Shown here: positions 12,673 to 24,330 of the stretch, in pieces
Position numbering within the stretch: position 1 is the stretch's first letter
Layout of the letters: every line of letters starts with the position of its first letter
Assembly (NCBI GenBank): GCA_029204225.1
Contig: CM055103.1
Location: forward strand, 6,510,852 to 6,574,851
Length of the DNA stretch: 64,000 nt
DNA from: Diphasiastrum complanatum
Lineage: Eukaryota > Streptophyta > Lycopodiopsida > Lycopodiales > Lycopodiaceae
Direction of reading: 5' to 3'
Position numbers and translations under genes: made by a program
Notes under the pieces: generated by a model
The model's input: the letters and a program-made list of their open reading frames with translations, nothing else
Told to the model about the DNA's origin: nothing
Database searches by the model: none

Positions 12673-14433
12673 CTCCTCCTCAAAAATCTAGCTTGGTAAA
12701 TCTAGCTTGATGGAAAACATGATGACCTTGAACTTGACTCCATGCGCTGAATTGGTCTTTGCTTGTACAAAAGGTGTGAAGATCAGCCAATGAGCTTGAT
12801 GTTGATCTGAAATCACCATATCCATGATAGTGCTTCTTTGATGTTGACATCTTTGATGAACTTGAGAGCTTTGCACCATCCTAGCATCTTCGAAATTGAT
12901 TCCTTCCAAATTTCATGTAGATGCTTGACTTTGAGGCTTGATCCTTCTTATGTGCATGCTCCTCCATGAGAAAATAAAGATTTCTTCTTGACTTATTAGG
13001 ATCACAAAGATCTAACATCATGTTACCAACTTATCCAAATTGGCTACGCATGCTATAATAACAAAGTGTTTGCATCATATATTCATGCTTGTTTTTCTAA
13101 ACACTTGAGATTCTTGAACAAAAGATGGGTTTTGTTTCAAATACATGAAAATCAAACTTAATCACTTCTTTTGGACTCACTCTTGACCCAAATAATCTCA
13201 CACTTGAGATTTAGAATGAATTTGATTCGATTTGACAACAAACCATACCACCAATTTTTCACAAAGCTTAAAAATTAGACAACTAGAGATTCACAAAGAT
13301 CTCAACCATGCATGAATACTCAAATATGGACTCCTCCTCATTCTAGACATCCAATGGGATCACAAATTGACCCTCACACTCTCACAAAGAAAGTTGAATA
13401 GAACTAATTTGAGTTTCATACATACTATGTCAATTTTTGCTCAACAAATTGAATTCAATCACTCCTATTGGATTCCACCAATTACTCTACCTTTTAAGAC
13501 TTGGAATGAAATTCAAAATCAAAAGTTGTGATTTTTCTCACTAAGATATTGTGCTTCAAAGAGCCTATACCACATTAGAAAGATTTGATCACCTAGGAGA
13601 AGACAAATTCTTCACCAATAACAACTCAAAATGAGCTTCTAGATCTTGCCCTCTACAAAGGAAGGAACTCTTAGAAAATTGGATCTCTCTCTACACATTT
13701 GTCATAGACACCTTAATGACTCTTTTCAAACCTTACAATCACTCAAACAAATTGAGTAGGGTTGAACAACGTGACTTGGATCTCAATCCCTTTTTAGAAC
13801 TCCCAATTGAAGCCAATCTATGTCAAATTCTACAAAAGATTTGCATAGATGCTCTATATGCACTAGAAACTCTCAAAGGTTTCACTTGGAGGACAGATCC
13901 AAGGATGTTTTCTAGCAAATTGATGCTTCTAAATTTGACCCTATCACTCTTGAACAAATCTAGAGTGATGGTACAATGGATTTCAACCTCTCACCTTGCA
14001 TATCACTCCTTAATCTATGATTTTTAGCAAAATCTCTCTCAACTTCAACATGCACACAAAAAATCAGAGATAATCAATTAATGCACCTAATTCAAGCTTC
14101 AAATTTAATTTCTTGACTAATCTAATCCAAGAACTAATCAAGGGATTAGATTCTCTATAGAAAATGCTTGATTTTGCACCAAAAATCACTCAAATTGGGT
14201 GTGTGAGTCAAATTCTACAAAATTTTGAAATTTCTCAGTAAAAACTGGAGATGTACGGTCTCACACGTGTGAAAAGGGTTCCTACAGCCCACAACAAGAT
14301 CTGGACCAAAAATTTTGAGGATAGCTATCAAATCCAACTCGCTACACAAAATTTGACTAGTTTCCAAAAAATTGCTAATTTTGGCTTTGATTTGGATTAA
14401 CCCTATCAATTTCAACAAAACCTCTTGTACTTC
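12673..14433 (-). mobile_element. Element D internal region, non-coding
   Basis: Between a polypurine tract (reverse complement of 12673-12682) and a primer binding site at 14434-14445 lie about 1.76 kb in which I find no gag, protease, integrase or RT. LTRs, purine tract and primer site without coding capacity fit a non-autonomous LTR element (LARD-like) mobilised by a related copia. CACACGTGTG occurs once, at 14262-14271. The longest open frames (about 100 codons) have no recognisable content. Confidence 0.65.
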
Positions 14434-14445
14434 GCTCTGATACCA
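14434..14445 (-). promoter_or_regulatory. Primer binding site of element D
   Basis: The reverse strand reads TGGTATCAGAGC, a perfect plant copia initiator-tRNA primer site, immediately following the LTR terminal CA. It fixes the element's orientation as minus. Confidence 0.9.
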
Positions 14446-14593
14446 TGTGCAAAAAGTACAAAAAGGACCAAGAGTGGATCCTAATCTGATCCTCAAGAGG
14501 GATTGGTTGTCAGATTAGTTGATCTATCAATCTACTTCAGATTAAGATCAATCTAGATCAATTCTAGACACAAAATCCTAACAAGAACAATCA
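14446..14593 (-). repeat. Element D 5' LTR, truncated to ~148 bp
   Basis: It matches 11838-11988 closely (GTACAAAAAGGACCAAGAGT and onward to CCTAACAAGAACAATCATT), then stops abruptly inside copia F integrase at 14594. About 690 bases of the LTR are missing, so the two LTRs cannot be used for a full-length comparison. Confidence 0.85.
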
Positions 14594-16408
14594 TTTGAAG
14601 ATAGATTGCCATACTACATGCTTCTGACCAAAAATCTTCTGGATAGATCTGGCACTTTCTATAATCATACAATTCTTGCACTCAACTACACCATTGAGAG
14701 CAGGAGTATGAGCTTGCGTAAATTGTCTTTTGATCCTACATTGATCACAAAGATCATTGAAATCATTAGACTTGTACTCGCCTCCACTATCTGATCTTAG
14801 AACTTTGATCTTCCTATCTGTCTGATTTTCGACTAATGCTTTGAAGCTCTTGAAATTGTCAAATGCATCGGATTTCTTCTTCAAGAAGTAGATCCACATC
14901 TTATGTGATATATCATCAATAAAGGTCATGAAATAGAAGGCTTTACCTAAGGACATAGTCCTCATAGGCCCGCATAAATCTGTGTGGATCAAATCCAGGA
15001 TGTTCTTTGCCCTTGAAACACCACCTTTATTGAATTTCTCTTGATGTTGCTTCCCATATACACATGATTCGCACATCGATTTCAAGTGGTCTTCTATGGT
15101 AGACAATCCTATTACCAACTCCAATTTTCTCATCAAACTGAGGCTTCCTAACTTCAAGTGACCAAGCCTCTTATGCCACAACTTAGTTTGCAATGGAATG
15201 GACGATACGAGTCCATGTTGCCCCTTGATTGTGCATTCAACCTGTACAATTTAGTATTGGGCTCCCTTAATCCATCCGTAATAACTTTGAACTTTTGGTT
15301 CACATCCTTCACAAAGCAACAATCATGGGCAAATTCTACTTTTAACTTTTGATCAATAATGACTCCAACAGATTGTAGATTTGTCTTCAAACCTGGTACG
15401 TAAAGTACCTCCCTGATCATCTTGCTTTTGCCATTAGATAGTTGGATTGAAACGGTGCCTATTCCCTTGATCTTGCACACATGACCATTTGCTTGTGAAA
15501 CGGATGTTTCATTATCCAACACTTTCAAGCTATTGAACCAATCCTTGTTACCTGTCATGTGTCTTGTGGCTCCCGAGTCAGTATACCACACTTGATCATC
15601 TTGATTAGATGACAATGCAGATATGAAGATGCTAGAGTCTTCAATCTCACCCTCATCGACAAGGTTACCTGCTTGCTTTGGTTTCCCCTTGTTTGGTTCC
15701 ACCAGGAATTTTTGACATTCACTCTTCCAAAGGCCCTTTTTACTGCAATGGAAGCATTTGTCTTTCTTCTTGGTCCTACTGGAAGATCCTTCATCCTCCT
15801 GCGTCTTGGAAAATTGTTGTTTAGACTTCTTCTTGCCCTCGTTGCTCTTCTTGCATCAAGATTCCTATGAGCTCGTCAATGGTTGGCAATCTTTCTCTTG
15901 ATGCTATTCCACTCACAAACATTTGAGAGGGTTCTGCAATGCCTCACAATGCATTGTGCACCAGCTCCACGTCACATATGTGCTCACCAATAGAATGCAG
16001 TTCATCCTTCATTGTCTTAATTCTGGTCATATAAGTCTGACTGTGCTCTCTTTGCTCCATGCGGACACTATTCAATTTTGACTTTAGAAACATGATTCTT
16101 GATGGATTTGACATCTCGAACTGCTCCTTTAGCACATCCCATGCCTGTCTGGGTGTAACAACATCACAAATGTGGATAATGATGTGATCCTTCACTGACA
16201 AGTTAATGAAGGTCAAAGCTTTCCTCATCTTCTTGTCAAACACTTTGATGTCCGCTTCATTTGGCGGCCTTCTCCCATCACCTGTGATGACTTCCCACAC
16301 GTCTTTCTCCATCAGTATGTTTTTCATTTTGAATTTCCACACTACATAGTTAGAAATCCTGTCCAATTTGCTACTTTCACTCAAAATGGACTCTCCCATG
16401 TTTGTCAT
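14594..16408 (-). pseudogene. Copia F gag, protease and partial integrase
   Basis: Gag starts with MTNMGESILSESSKLDRIS near 16408 (W.FKM, LMEKDVWEVI, LINLSVKDHII-like). It continues past 15944 to a zinc knuckle near 15740-15790, reading CFHCSKKGLWKSEC: the metal-binding His is Leu. Protease has WYTDSGATRHMT near 15560-15590. GAG-pre (LWHKRLGHLKLGSLSLMRKL) and integrase (HTDLCGPMR, LRSDSGGEYKS) follow, ending truncated at the D LTR. RT and RNase H are gone. There are frameshifts near 15700 and 15190. It is the same family as copia G and H. Confidence 0.9.
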
Positions 16409-16852
16409 CGCAAAACTGCTTGAAACTTCTATTGTAGACTAAAAGCAGTATGTCGTGGCCAACTGTGATGTCAGAAGTCAGAAAAAATGACCTGCACTTT
16501 TTCCCTTACCAAGCCACTCGCCGCTTTTCCACCAGATTGAAAGCCAAATCGGTGTCGCCTTCCGAAATGCACTCTGTCGTCAACTCCCAACTACATGCCC
16601 AATGGAATGGTGAAATCACTTTTGGTGCACTCTGAATACTTTCTCCACTACAATCACTCTGTTTTGTTGTACCATACTTGCAGGTATAGTTCGGGTGCCT
16701 AAAGTCAGATGACACGAAAGTCAAACGGCTCGAAGCGACACGAAAATCTTCACGACATTTTTTTACCTTCATGTTCCAAAGGATCAGAAAGATCACGCAA
16801 GTACCATGAAGTACAAAAACCCTGATATGATATGATGACGTCAGCGAAATTG
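16409..16852 (-). other. Copia F leader region
   Basis: From the gag start to about 16690 this matches the leader of copia H (29550-29830) in block after block, including CTGCCCAGTGGAATGGTGAA-like sequence and the ACTTGCAGGTA block. After that the two diverge, and no primer site or LTR of the F family can be recognised before another LTR starts at 16853. Confidence 0.6.
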
Positions 16853-17430
16853 TGTTAGGACGTGCCTAACCCATCTCTCTTGTAATCTGTGATTAGTTAT
16901 AGATTGTTTAAGTCTGTCTAGTCTGGTGTGCTACTCTGAATGTATAAGATACATACAGTAGCAGATAGAAATATACAGACTACAAAATAGAAGTCTGCCT
17001 ACGAGCGAGACAATTTTTGTAAGCAGGATCCACAGAGATCTAGAAAGTCTGCTAGTAAGCGACACATTACTCCTGGGAAAACACCGCTTCTCTCATGCCA
17101 ATGCGCTATGTGGGTCTGTCATACAGTGCTCAAAATCAAGAGGATCAATAGATGATACTGTAGCTATTACGCACATATCTCTCTTAATTTTGTCTGATCT
17201 TGAATGAATTACTGTCTGCCATTGCTTGTGTATCTCATTTACTTATTTTATCAATTCCACACATTGGTTCAGTTTTGTTGAATGTTGTATTAATCTAAAA
17301 CGTAGATCAACAGTGTTTGTCTACATTTTGGAGGATTGTAGGAATGATATAGTTGGCAGAGACCAACAATCATATCTGAAATCCATTCGAATTGTTTTTC
17401 GTTCGTGATTAATTTGATTTTGCTTCAACA
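16853..17430 (+). repeat. A-type copia LTR on the + strand (~578 bp)
   Basis: It starts TGTTAGGACGTGCC and ends near TTCAACA. It is the + strand counterpart of the copia A LTR at 2750-3200. Just beyond it, TCAATATCAGAGC (17434-17446) looks like a decayed TGGTATCAGAGC primer site, so this was a 5' LTR of a + strand element whose interior is gone. A short (TTTCG)n stretch follows at about 17470. Confidence 0.65.
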
Positions 17431-17446
17431 ATGTCAATATCAGAGC

Positions 17447-18470
17447 TCATTCAAGTTTCGTCTCATTTTGCTTCGTTTCGTTTCGTTTCGTTATAGAGCC
17501 TGATTGATATTTGCAATTTGCATTCCACATTTTTCGCATCATAGTCTTGTTCAGTGTAGCTTGTTGAAGCTTCATCAAATATTGTGAAAGCTTCATCACC
17601 TCTATCTGAATCCTTGGATGACTCTGCAACATTTGCTTTCTCAGCTTTGTTCTTTCCTTTTGGGTTCAATCTGCAATCGTATGCAGAGTGCCCCTTCTTC
17701 TTGCAGTGCATCCTAGGTATCGTTGGATTGAACCAACACTTATTGGTTGTGTGTCTTGGTTTGTGACAGTGATCACATGAATAAGATTGTTGATTATTAT
17801 TGCCTCTTCTTGAAGATTTTGTCTTGGCTTGTTCTTGTTCTTCTTTATGATCTTTGTGAAGAGAGCTTTCTCCTTATCACTGCTTCCTTCTCCTTCATCC
17901 CTCATCAGTCTTTCATCAGTGATGGGACTGACTACTTTGTCGAATGTCATATCTAGTAGACTCAAGGGCTGATAGGACGCAGATAGAGATTTCATGAAGT
18001 ACATTAGCTGTTCCGGTGCTAGGACCTGGTGTTCTTGACCTGATGTAGCGAGTTGAGCAGAAATCGTTCTAATCTTCTCAACATGCTGATCCAACTGGTT
18101 GCCATCTGGATTGCAGCTGATTGTGAAGATGCATCACTCAACCGGCAGTCCTCACTTTGTACTTTTGCTTTAATCTTTCCCATGCTACATGGCTGCTTTC
18201 ATAGTCTCCAATCTGCATGAGTAGATCCTCATTGATGGACAAAACGATGATCACCATTACACGCTCATCCTTTCTGATCCACTCAGCTCTCCTCGGGTCT
18301 CCCTCTGAATGCTGCATCTCTGAGAGTTTAGTCACCGACTAGATGCCTTCACCCTTCAGAAGTGTTTTGATTTTGAATTTCCATACCCTGCAGTTTCCAC
18401 CATCAAGGGTGATTGCATCTGGATCGTTGTAGCCATATTGTGTTGCCTAGATAATCATTGTTCAGATATG
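17447..18470 (-). pseudogene. Copia gag, probably of element A
   Basis: The reverse strand reads a Ty1-copia gag: DAITLDGGNCRVWKFKIKTL near 18420, WIRKDERVMVIIVLSINEDL and HVAWERLKQKY at 18138-18335, then HVEKIRTISAQLA, QLMYFMKSLSASYQPL at 17666-18094, and a zinc knuckle remnant HCKKKGHSAYDC near 17690. Frameshifts separate the blocks. It ends in a degenerate repeat of Lys-Arg-Asn-Glu. Gag forms the particle and binds RNA. Assignment to element A rests on orientation and position only. Confidence 0.8.
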
Positions 18471-18479
18471 AGTAGTGAT

Positions 18480-18759
18480 TGTTAGAAATCAATGATAAAC
18501 TTCATTGTTACACTTCTTAGTTATTTTTCTCGATGTACTTTATTATTGACAACTATTACCAGTTGTAACTAGCCGTAGGCTAGTCTTGTAGTCTACTCCT
18601 AAGTTTTCTCTCTCTCTATCAGGGTTCAGAGTTTATATGTACATTTTATTTTCAATATGAAGTTAGTGTGATTGAGTGATAGTGTGTGTTCTTCTTTCGC
18701 CTCCCTACTTGGTGATTGCTTATGGTGAATGCTTGATGTTGCATATCTGATTCTTGACA
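18480..18759 (+). repeat. Copia LTR, 280 bp
   Basis: It starts TGTTAGAAATC and ends TTCTTGACA, immediately followed by a copia primer site. It contains a CT-rich stretch near 18608. The size and the TGTTAG start are typical of small plant copia LTRs. No coding interior of this element follows. Confidence 0.8.
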
Positions 18760-18771
18760 TGGTATCAAAGC
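18760..18771 (+). promoter_or_regulatory. Primer binding site after the 280-bp LTR
   Basis: TGGTATCAAAGC differs in one base from TGGTATCAGAGC and starts directly after the LTR end CA. Confidence 0.85.
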
Positions 18772-18835
18772 TACTATGATAGTCTTGGCTAGTTTTGGAA
18801 GAGGGCCTTGAATGCACCACTCCCCCACTCTCTTA

Positions 18836-19860
18836 TGGAGGCCACTAGGTGTACTATCAAATGGGTTGAGGACAAATGGCAAAGAGGGCTTGAAGGGCAT
18901 GAAAATTGGCAAAGCCTCATTTTGAAGGGGGACACTTGGGATTTACTATAAAAGGAGGCCACTCTTTGTATTAAGAGATAGTTGGATGATGATGTGATAG
19001 TTGGATGATAGTTGGATGATGATGTGATAGTGAGTTGATAGTGATTTGAGAGTTGGAGTTGATGAGTTTGATGTGATAGTTGAATGCCATGTTGAGTGAG
19101 AGTTTCATCACATTTGTTGAGAGTTAGTTAGAAGTCATGTGAGCTGGAATGCATTTGGGTTGTTGATTGAAGGTTGATAAGTTTGAGGATGAGGTTGGGT
19201 ATGCCTACTTTCTTGTTGCTCAATATTAGTGCTTTGTACGGGATGTGGGAAGCTAACTTCACTTTGTGTGTCTTGTGGTCTCGTTGTCTCCCATGCTAGA
19301 ATTGACGATTGAGAACGTAGTATGCTAAAATTTGGAGAGATACTTGTTCAATATTAATTTGCTTGAGAGAGATTTGAGGCTAGTTGCCCCATAGTATGTT
19401 TGCTTGAACATTTGTAGTTTCTTACAATTGGCTTCTTGGTGGGTTGAACATTGTATTGCATGACGTTGTGGACAAAGGGTTAGTTGCTTTGTGGTTATCT
19501 ATTTTGAGAATGGTGAGAGTGATTTGAAGGATGAAGATTCTTTCTATGATCACATAATAAGGCCTTATGACTTTTTCGCATGTATTAAGAGAGATTGTAT
19601 GAAAGAAAATTATGTAAGCTGTGTGAATTAGGAGTCATATGTGATGAATAGAGAGAGCTTTCACCTTGTTTCATCCTTTTTAGTTCATCTACTTTCATTT
19701 GAGAGGCTATTAAGGATTGAGTCCTTGAGAAGCTCCTTATCTTTCACCTTTATATTTGAGAACAAATGTGTAGTATGAAAGAGCTCATAGAAGGGCCATA
19801 CTATCTTAATGGGTTTTGATTAGGAGAGATCATCTTTTCTCAAGAGAGTTATCATACTTT
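18836..19860 (+). repeat. Non-coding repeat with TATA box (LTR-like)
   Basis: GGCCACTAGGTGTACTATC through ACTATAAAAGGAGGCCACTC (TATA box near 18946) recurs in inverted orientation at about 32640-32760. Downstream lie short tandem repeats of GTTGGATGATGATGTGATA-type sequence (18980-19080). No reading frame is recognisable. The position of a TATA box inside a dispersed repeat suggests the U3/R part of another LTR family. Confidence 0.5.
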
Positions 19861-22265
19861 ACATTGGGCTTTAATCACAGATAGAGAAATTATTGAAGTT
19901 CTTTGCTCCATCGCTGGCTCATATGCATCTATACCCACATTTTGAGCACATCTCAGTCTCCTATCTACAAAATACGTGTTGATCCTATCCAGCGCTGACA
20001 AAGGAACTAGGGATGGAAACTCCATTGATCTATCATCCTCAGAGGATAAGTGTATGGCCTTTTTATATTTCCATCGCAACCAGAGAAGCAATTGGAAAAA
20101 AATTTCTATCTAGGAGTGGGCGCCTGCCCAATCACCCTGCGTGCTGCCTCACTACTCGCTGGAGACCTCTGCTGGCCCTGTGAACTGTCTGTTGCCCTCC
20201 TCTGTGCGCTGTCCGCTCCTCTGTGTGCTCGCTGGAGGGATTCCTGGCAGTCTACTGCAGCTCCTCGTTGCCCTCCTCTGATCGCTACCTCATTGCTGCC
20301 GTGTGCCCACCTGCCATCTACCTATTGTTTCTGCCTGTGTATTGTCTGCCTGCCAACACCATTCCCAGTGAGAATTCGGCACACTATTGAGAACCCTTTT
20401 ATGGAAAAAGTTGTGAATCCAAGAGTATTCTATCATTGACAGAGAGAGCATAATGGAAGTTACTTTCTATTGTGGATATACAAATTAATTTTGAAGCTGT
20501 CCATCGCTGACATAGAGGATCTGTGTATGACAAATCAGATTGGCTCAACAGTAAACCGATATATCTGTCATTGCCAGTGTTCCAAACCCTGCCAGCTGAG
20601 TTTTACCATTCACTATGGAGATCAAAAGAGATCTTGTTGCCATGGAGTATGGTCCTAAGTGGCCTACATTTGTCTAGAATCTGCTTGGCCATCGCTATGT
20701 CTGCAACCCATCTATTTGCAACCTGGATTTGCCATAGCGACCTGTGACAATGTTCTGCAGTTGCCTTCCCATTGGTCTCACCATGTATCCAACCACCACT
20801 GGCAAAACCAGTAGCAAACAGCAAAGGGATTGCGATTGAAGGAGTAAAGAAGCATTCATGACTAAGGGGTTCTTGCGGCAAACCGGCTACCTAACTATAC
20901 ACTGAGGTATGGTTTTACTTCACCTCGGTCGTTTTTTTATAGACTTTATTTTTGTACTTACTTGCTTTCCGTAGAAATACGTGTGCTTAAAGTCCTTACT
21001 TGCATTCGGCTATTGAGTGAATGGTCTGTGTAGAATGCTAAGAAATCATTTTGTATTGCGGTTAGAATTGTTACAAGAATCATAGTTGTAGCATACTAGT
21101 ACTGTGTGATGTGTTTGATACTTTATAACTTAATCATTTCAATGATTCCGCATCTACCATGTCCCTACCATGACATAATCATTTGTGAGTCTCTTCCTGA
21201 AAGGTGGAAATTGAAGTGTCATGTCTGTGTGTAAAGTGTCGATTTTCCGTAGCCTTCGTCATTCCAAATTAAGTGATAGTTTTGTTTTCGCATGTATCTG
21301 TATTATGAGCACCGGACTATCCTTGTGGGTTAGAATCTGGAAGGTGAGCTTATATTCTATCAAAGTAGGGAAACGGTTTTCTGATATGCGATAACTGAAT
21401 TGTTGTATGTCGTGACTAATACCAAGAGCCTTAGCATTTTTTACCTTTGTCATTCTCCGTCAGTATTCAAAAAACTTACTACATACTCTAGTAGAGGAGG
21501 CAAGTGATTTCTGATAGTATGCAACAGTATTATGGAACCAACGTTTTTCACTATTAGAGCAGTTCTATATTGCGGTTCGGTAGCATGAGAAAATATTTTT
21601 CTTCATAGTAAATGCATTTGGTTGTTGGTTGGTCTATAAACTAGTTGACATACAACATTATTGATAATTTGTGGAAATCGTCAAGTTGGAATCGTTTGTT
21701 CATCATTTATGAAGCGTATCAATAGGATCCGACCTCTGTGAAACACCAGAGCGGGTCGTCCACCAGCCGTGGTTGAAAAACACCACCTTGGCTGGTCACA
21801 CCCGTCGTCGGTACTGTCTAGCGAAATACCTAGACCTGACGGTCGGCGAAAATATCGCCGCTTAGCAAACAAAGCGGTGCGTATAACTTGCACCCCATGA
21901 GCACATCATAGACAGTAAATCGCTTTCAAGACCATGTAAGATTTTTTCTAATTGTAAGCCGAATTCAATGGGGAAAGAGACATTAGCGAATTAGCGATCA
22001 AAAGTTTTTACGGAACCATAATTCTAGAAAGCTAGTGAATCATTGCACCAAAAGTGTTAGCACCCCCTCCTTGCAAATGTATCTCTGAGAGCCTGGAAAA
22101 CTCTCATCGGTTGGGGAGCACGGGGCAATAGAGAGGCCATCAGGGTTGGAAGTGGCAAATCCTCTATTGCTCACGTAGGGCCGAACCACCATTAGAGGTG
22201 GGGCCCCTTGACCCTTTTAGGACGTTTTGGCTGGACCAGCCCCCCGTAAAAAATGGCCCTAACAT
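19861..22265. other. Mixed non-coding stretch up to a gypsy LTR end
   Basis: No recognisable protein is encoded. 20120-20350 is a CT- and GC-rich patch (CTGCC, CCTCCTCTG repeats) unlike its AT-rich surroundings. From about 21700 the DNA is again GC-richer with inverted repeats such as ACCAGCC...GGCTGGT. The sequence directly before 22266 should be the 3' end of a gypsy LTR, because a primer site follows, but its 5' boundary is not visible. Confidence 0.45.
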
Positions 22266-22283
22266 TGGTGCGTCTGCCGGGAG
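22266..22283 (+). promoter_or_regulatory. Gypsy primer binding site, copy 1 (tRNA-Gly type)
   Basis: TGGTGCGTCTGCCGGGAG is, to my recollection, the exact complement of the last 18 bases of plant tRNA-Gly including CCA (CTCCCGGCAGACGCACCA). It is preceded by CCTAACAT, the likely LTR end. A second identical copy lies 133 bases downstream. Confidence 0.75.
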
Positions 22284-22398
22284 GAATTTGATAATGGGCT
22301 ATTGTTTGAAGGGGATTATCTATATGTAGGGTTGTGAACTGTACAGAGTAGCCATTTGCAAGTTGCTTATGTTATTTGACCCGCCAGACGCTTAACAT

Positions 22399-22416
22399 TG
22401 GTGCGTCTGCCGGGAG
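22399..22416 (+). promoter_or_regulatory. Gypsy primer binding site, copy 2
   Basis: The same 18 bases as at 22266, again preceded by TAACAT. The sequences on either side differ (GAATTTG versus TCGAAAT downstream), so the shared part is 24 bases long. Which copy served as primer site cannot be decided from sequence. Confidence 0.7.
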
Positions 22417-22851
22417 TCGAAATATTTTCAAGAGATGTTGTTTGAAATAGTAGTTATCCATATCACTGGTCTACAAAGAACTAGCTGTCATACTACCAAT
22501 AGTCTACAAGTTTCGTAGGTCCTATATTGCGTGTGTTGAAAACAATTCCACTATCTAAACCATCAGCCGCAAGCTAGCATGAACGTACGAGCGGCTAGTA
22601 CCACACGTTGATCACAAGACGAAGTGGTTAGCATCACACAGTGATGTGTGCTGATCCCACACCTAGAACATACGTTATGAGTTCACAATCCAACCCTAGC
22701 TACATATGATCCGGCTTCGCCATTCTACTTCCAACAGTTTGGAATATAGTTTGGACTGGAGACTACATACAATTTTCACCAGCAGGGAGTTTAGATAGTA
22801 ATGCCAAGTACTACTAGAGATTGTTCATAGAGTGACGGGATAGGTTAGACA

Positions 22852-24330
22852 ATGGGGTTTCTGGTAAAACCTAGGGTAAAGGTGAAAACCAGAGTCATGA
22901 GTCGAAAATCAGTACCCTATGACCCACCAACCCTAGCATCTCGTAGAGACGGCACCTGGTACAAAGAACCCAGAAAAACTGTACATGGGTATGGTTGGAT
23001 TAGGATTGAGCAGAAAAACGACCAAGTAGAGTTAGTTAGGTCATATGCAGTATTAGTGGACGAAGGATGGACGACCTATGAGATAACGTGAGAAAATCAC
23101 AAAACACATGTGCAACGACAATTGATTGCTATCCGTAAGTGAGAAACCTATTATGCAGCAATCATTAGTGTCACCCTAGACGAGACATCACAGGTATACC
23201 AAGGAAACCTAGGTCTAAGGGAGCACCGCACGGAGAGACTTCAAATCCCCAGAGCAAAGCGTTTAGGGCTCAGAAGAAGCAATCGTGGGTTTCTTATCCC
23301 ACCAGCCTTAGATGATGAGTCTCACCCACCTATAATGGACTTGGATGATAGGTTGGAACCTATAGAAGAACTACCAGAACTTGAGCCAACCGACGTTATA
23401 GAACCACCGTTAGTGAACGTAACACCTACTGCTACAGAACTTGTTGGCAACAGAAAGGCACGACGTTTGACTAAACCAATCGTAGTACCCCCGGAGATAG
23501 GAGGACTACCAAAGCTTAGTGGATCCACTCCTGAGTTTCATGGACCACCGTATGAAAGTGCCGAAGAGCATATTGATATTTTTTGGACCATTTGCTATAC
23601 CAGTGCCATCACAAACCCATATCATGAAATGATGTTTTTCGCCACCACTTTATCTGGAACGGCTAGGCACTGGTATCATAGTCTGTAGAGAGGCTCAATT
23701 CACACCATTGAGGAGTTCCATAGACTGTTTTTAATTGATTATGCTCTCCACCGAACGGCTGATGGCCTACTGTTCACACTGACTTCCCTACAACAAGGAA
23801 GTAATGAAATCATCCGACAATATTGGCATCGTTTGACAGAGTTGTCACGCCAAGTGGAACCCACTGTGTTACTACCACCCCTATTACTACTGACCTTCTT
23901 TCTGTGAGGGCTCAAGAATGACATACAAATGATTGTATGTCAGAGTAACCCCCAGACATTGGCTGAGATAGTAGAGAAGGCAATCGTGGTAGAAGACGCA
24001 CAAATTGTGGTTGCCCACGCATCCCACCTATCGCAAGTAGTGAACAGCTTGAACCTAAGCCCAGAAACGTGGAGAGGAGGCCCAATCGCAGCTATAGGAG
24101 CACACCCCATAGTGGAACCCCGTCCCATATAGGTTATTCAACCTCGACAAGGCAGGAACGTGCAAACACAAGATGCACGAAGGCTCCAAGCACAGATGCC
24201 CAATAGAGGCTATGAGAGCACAGGCTCTAACACAGAACTAGACGATATGCGAGCCATGCTAAAGGGATACATGGACGTGATGAGTGAGAATATGCAGACC
24301 TTAGCAGCAGATGTAAATTTTCTCAAATGA
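22852..24330 (+). pseudogene. Ty3-gypsy gag, one frame with five stop codons
   Basis: A single reading frame runs about 490 codons and is interrupted only by stops: TGA at 23089 and 23140, TAG at 23686, TGA at 23905, TAG at 24130. The core at 23500-23900 has the retrotransposon gag pattern: PKLSGSTPEFHGPP, MMFFATTLSGTARHWYHSL, then IEEFHRLF, IIRQYWHRLTELSRQ and GLKNDIQM. The C-terminus (DDMRAMLKGYMDVMSENMQT) may be coiled coil. No zinc knuckle or pol follows: the homology ends at 24330. The N-terminal 150 residues are not recognisable. Confidence 0.85.

Noticed and set aside
20367-20380. GAGAATTCGGCAC resembling a cDNA-library adapter
   Set aside because: The match is short and flanked by ordinary sequence; chance is the simpler explanation.
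20050-20439. 129-codon Cys/Leu/Pro-rich frame
   Set aside because: Its composition follows a CT-rich low-complexity patch; no motif, no splice support.
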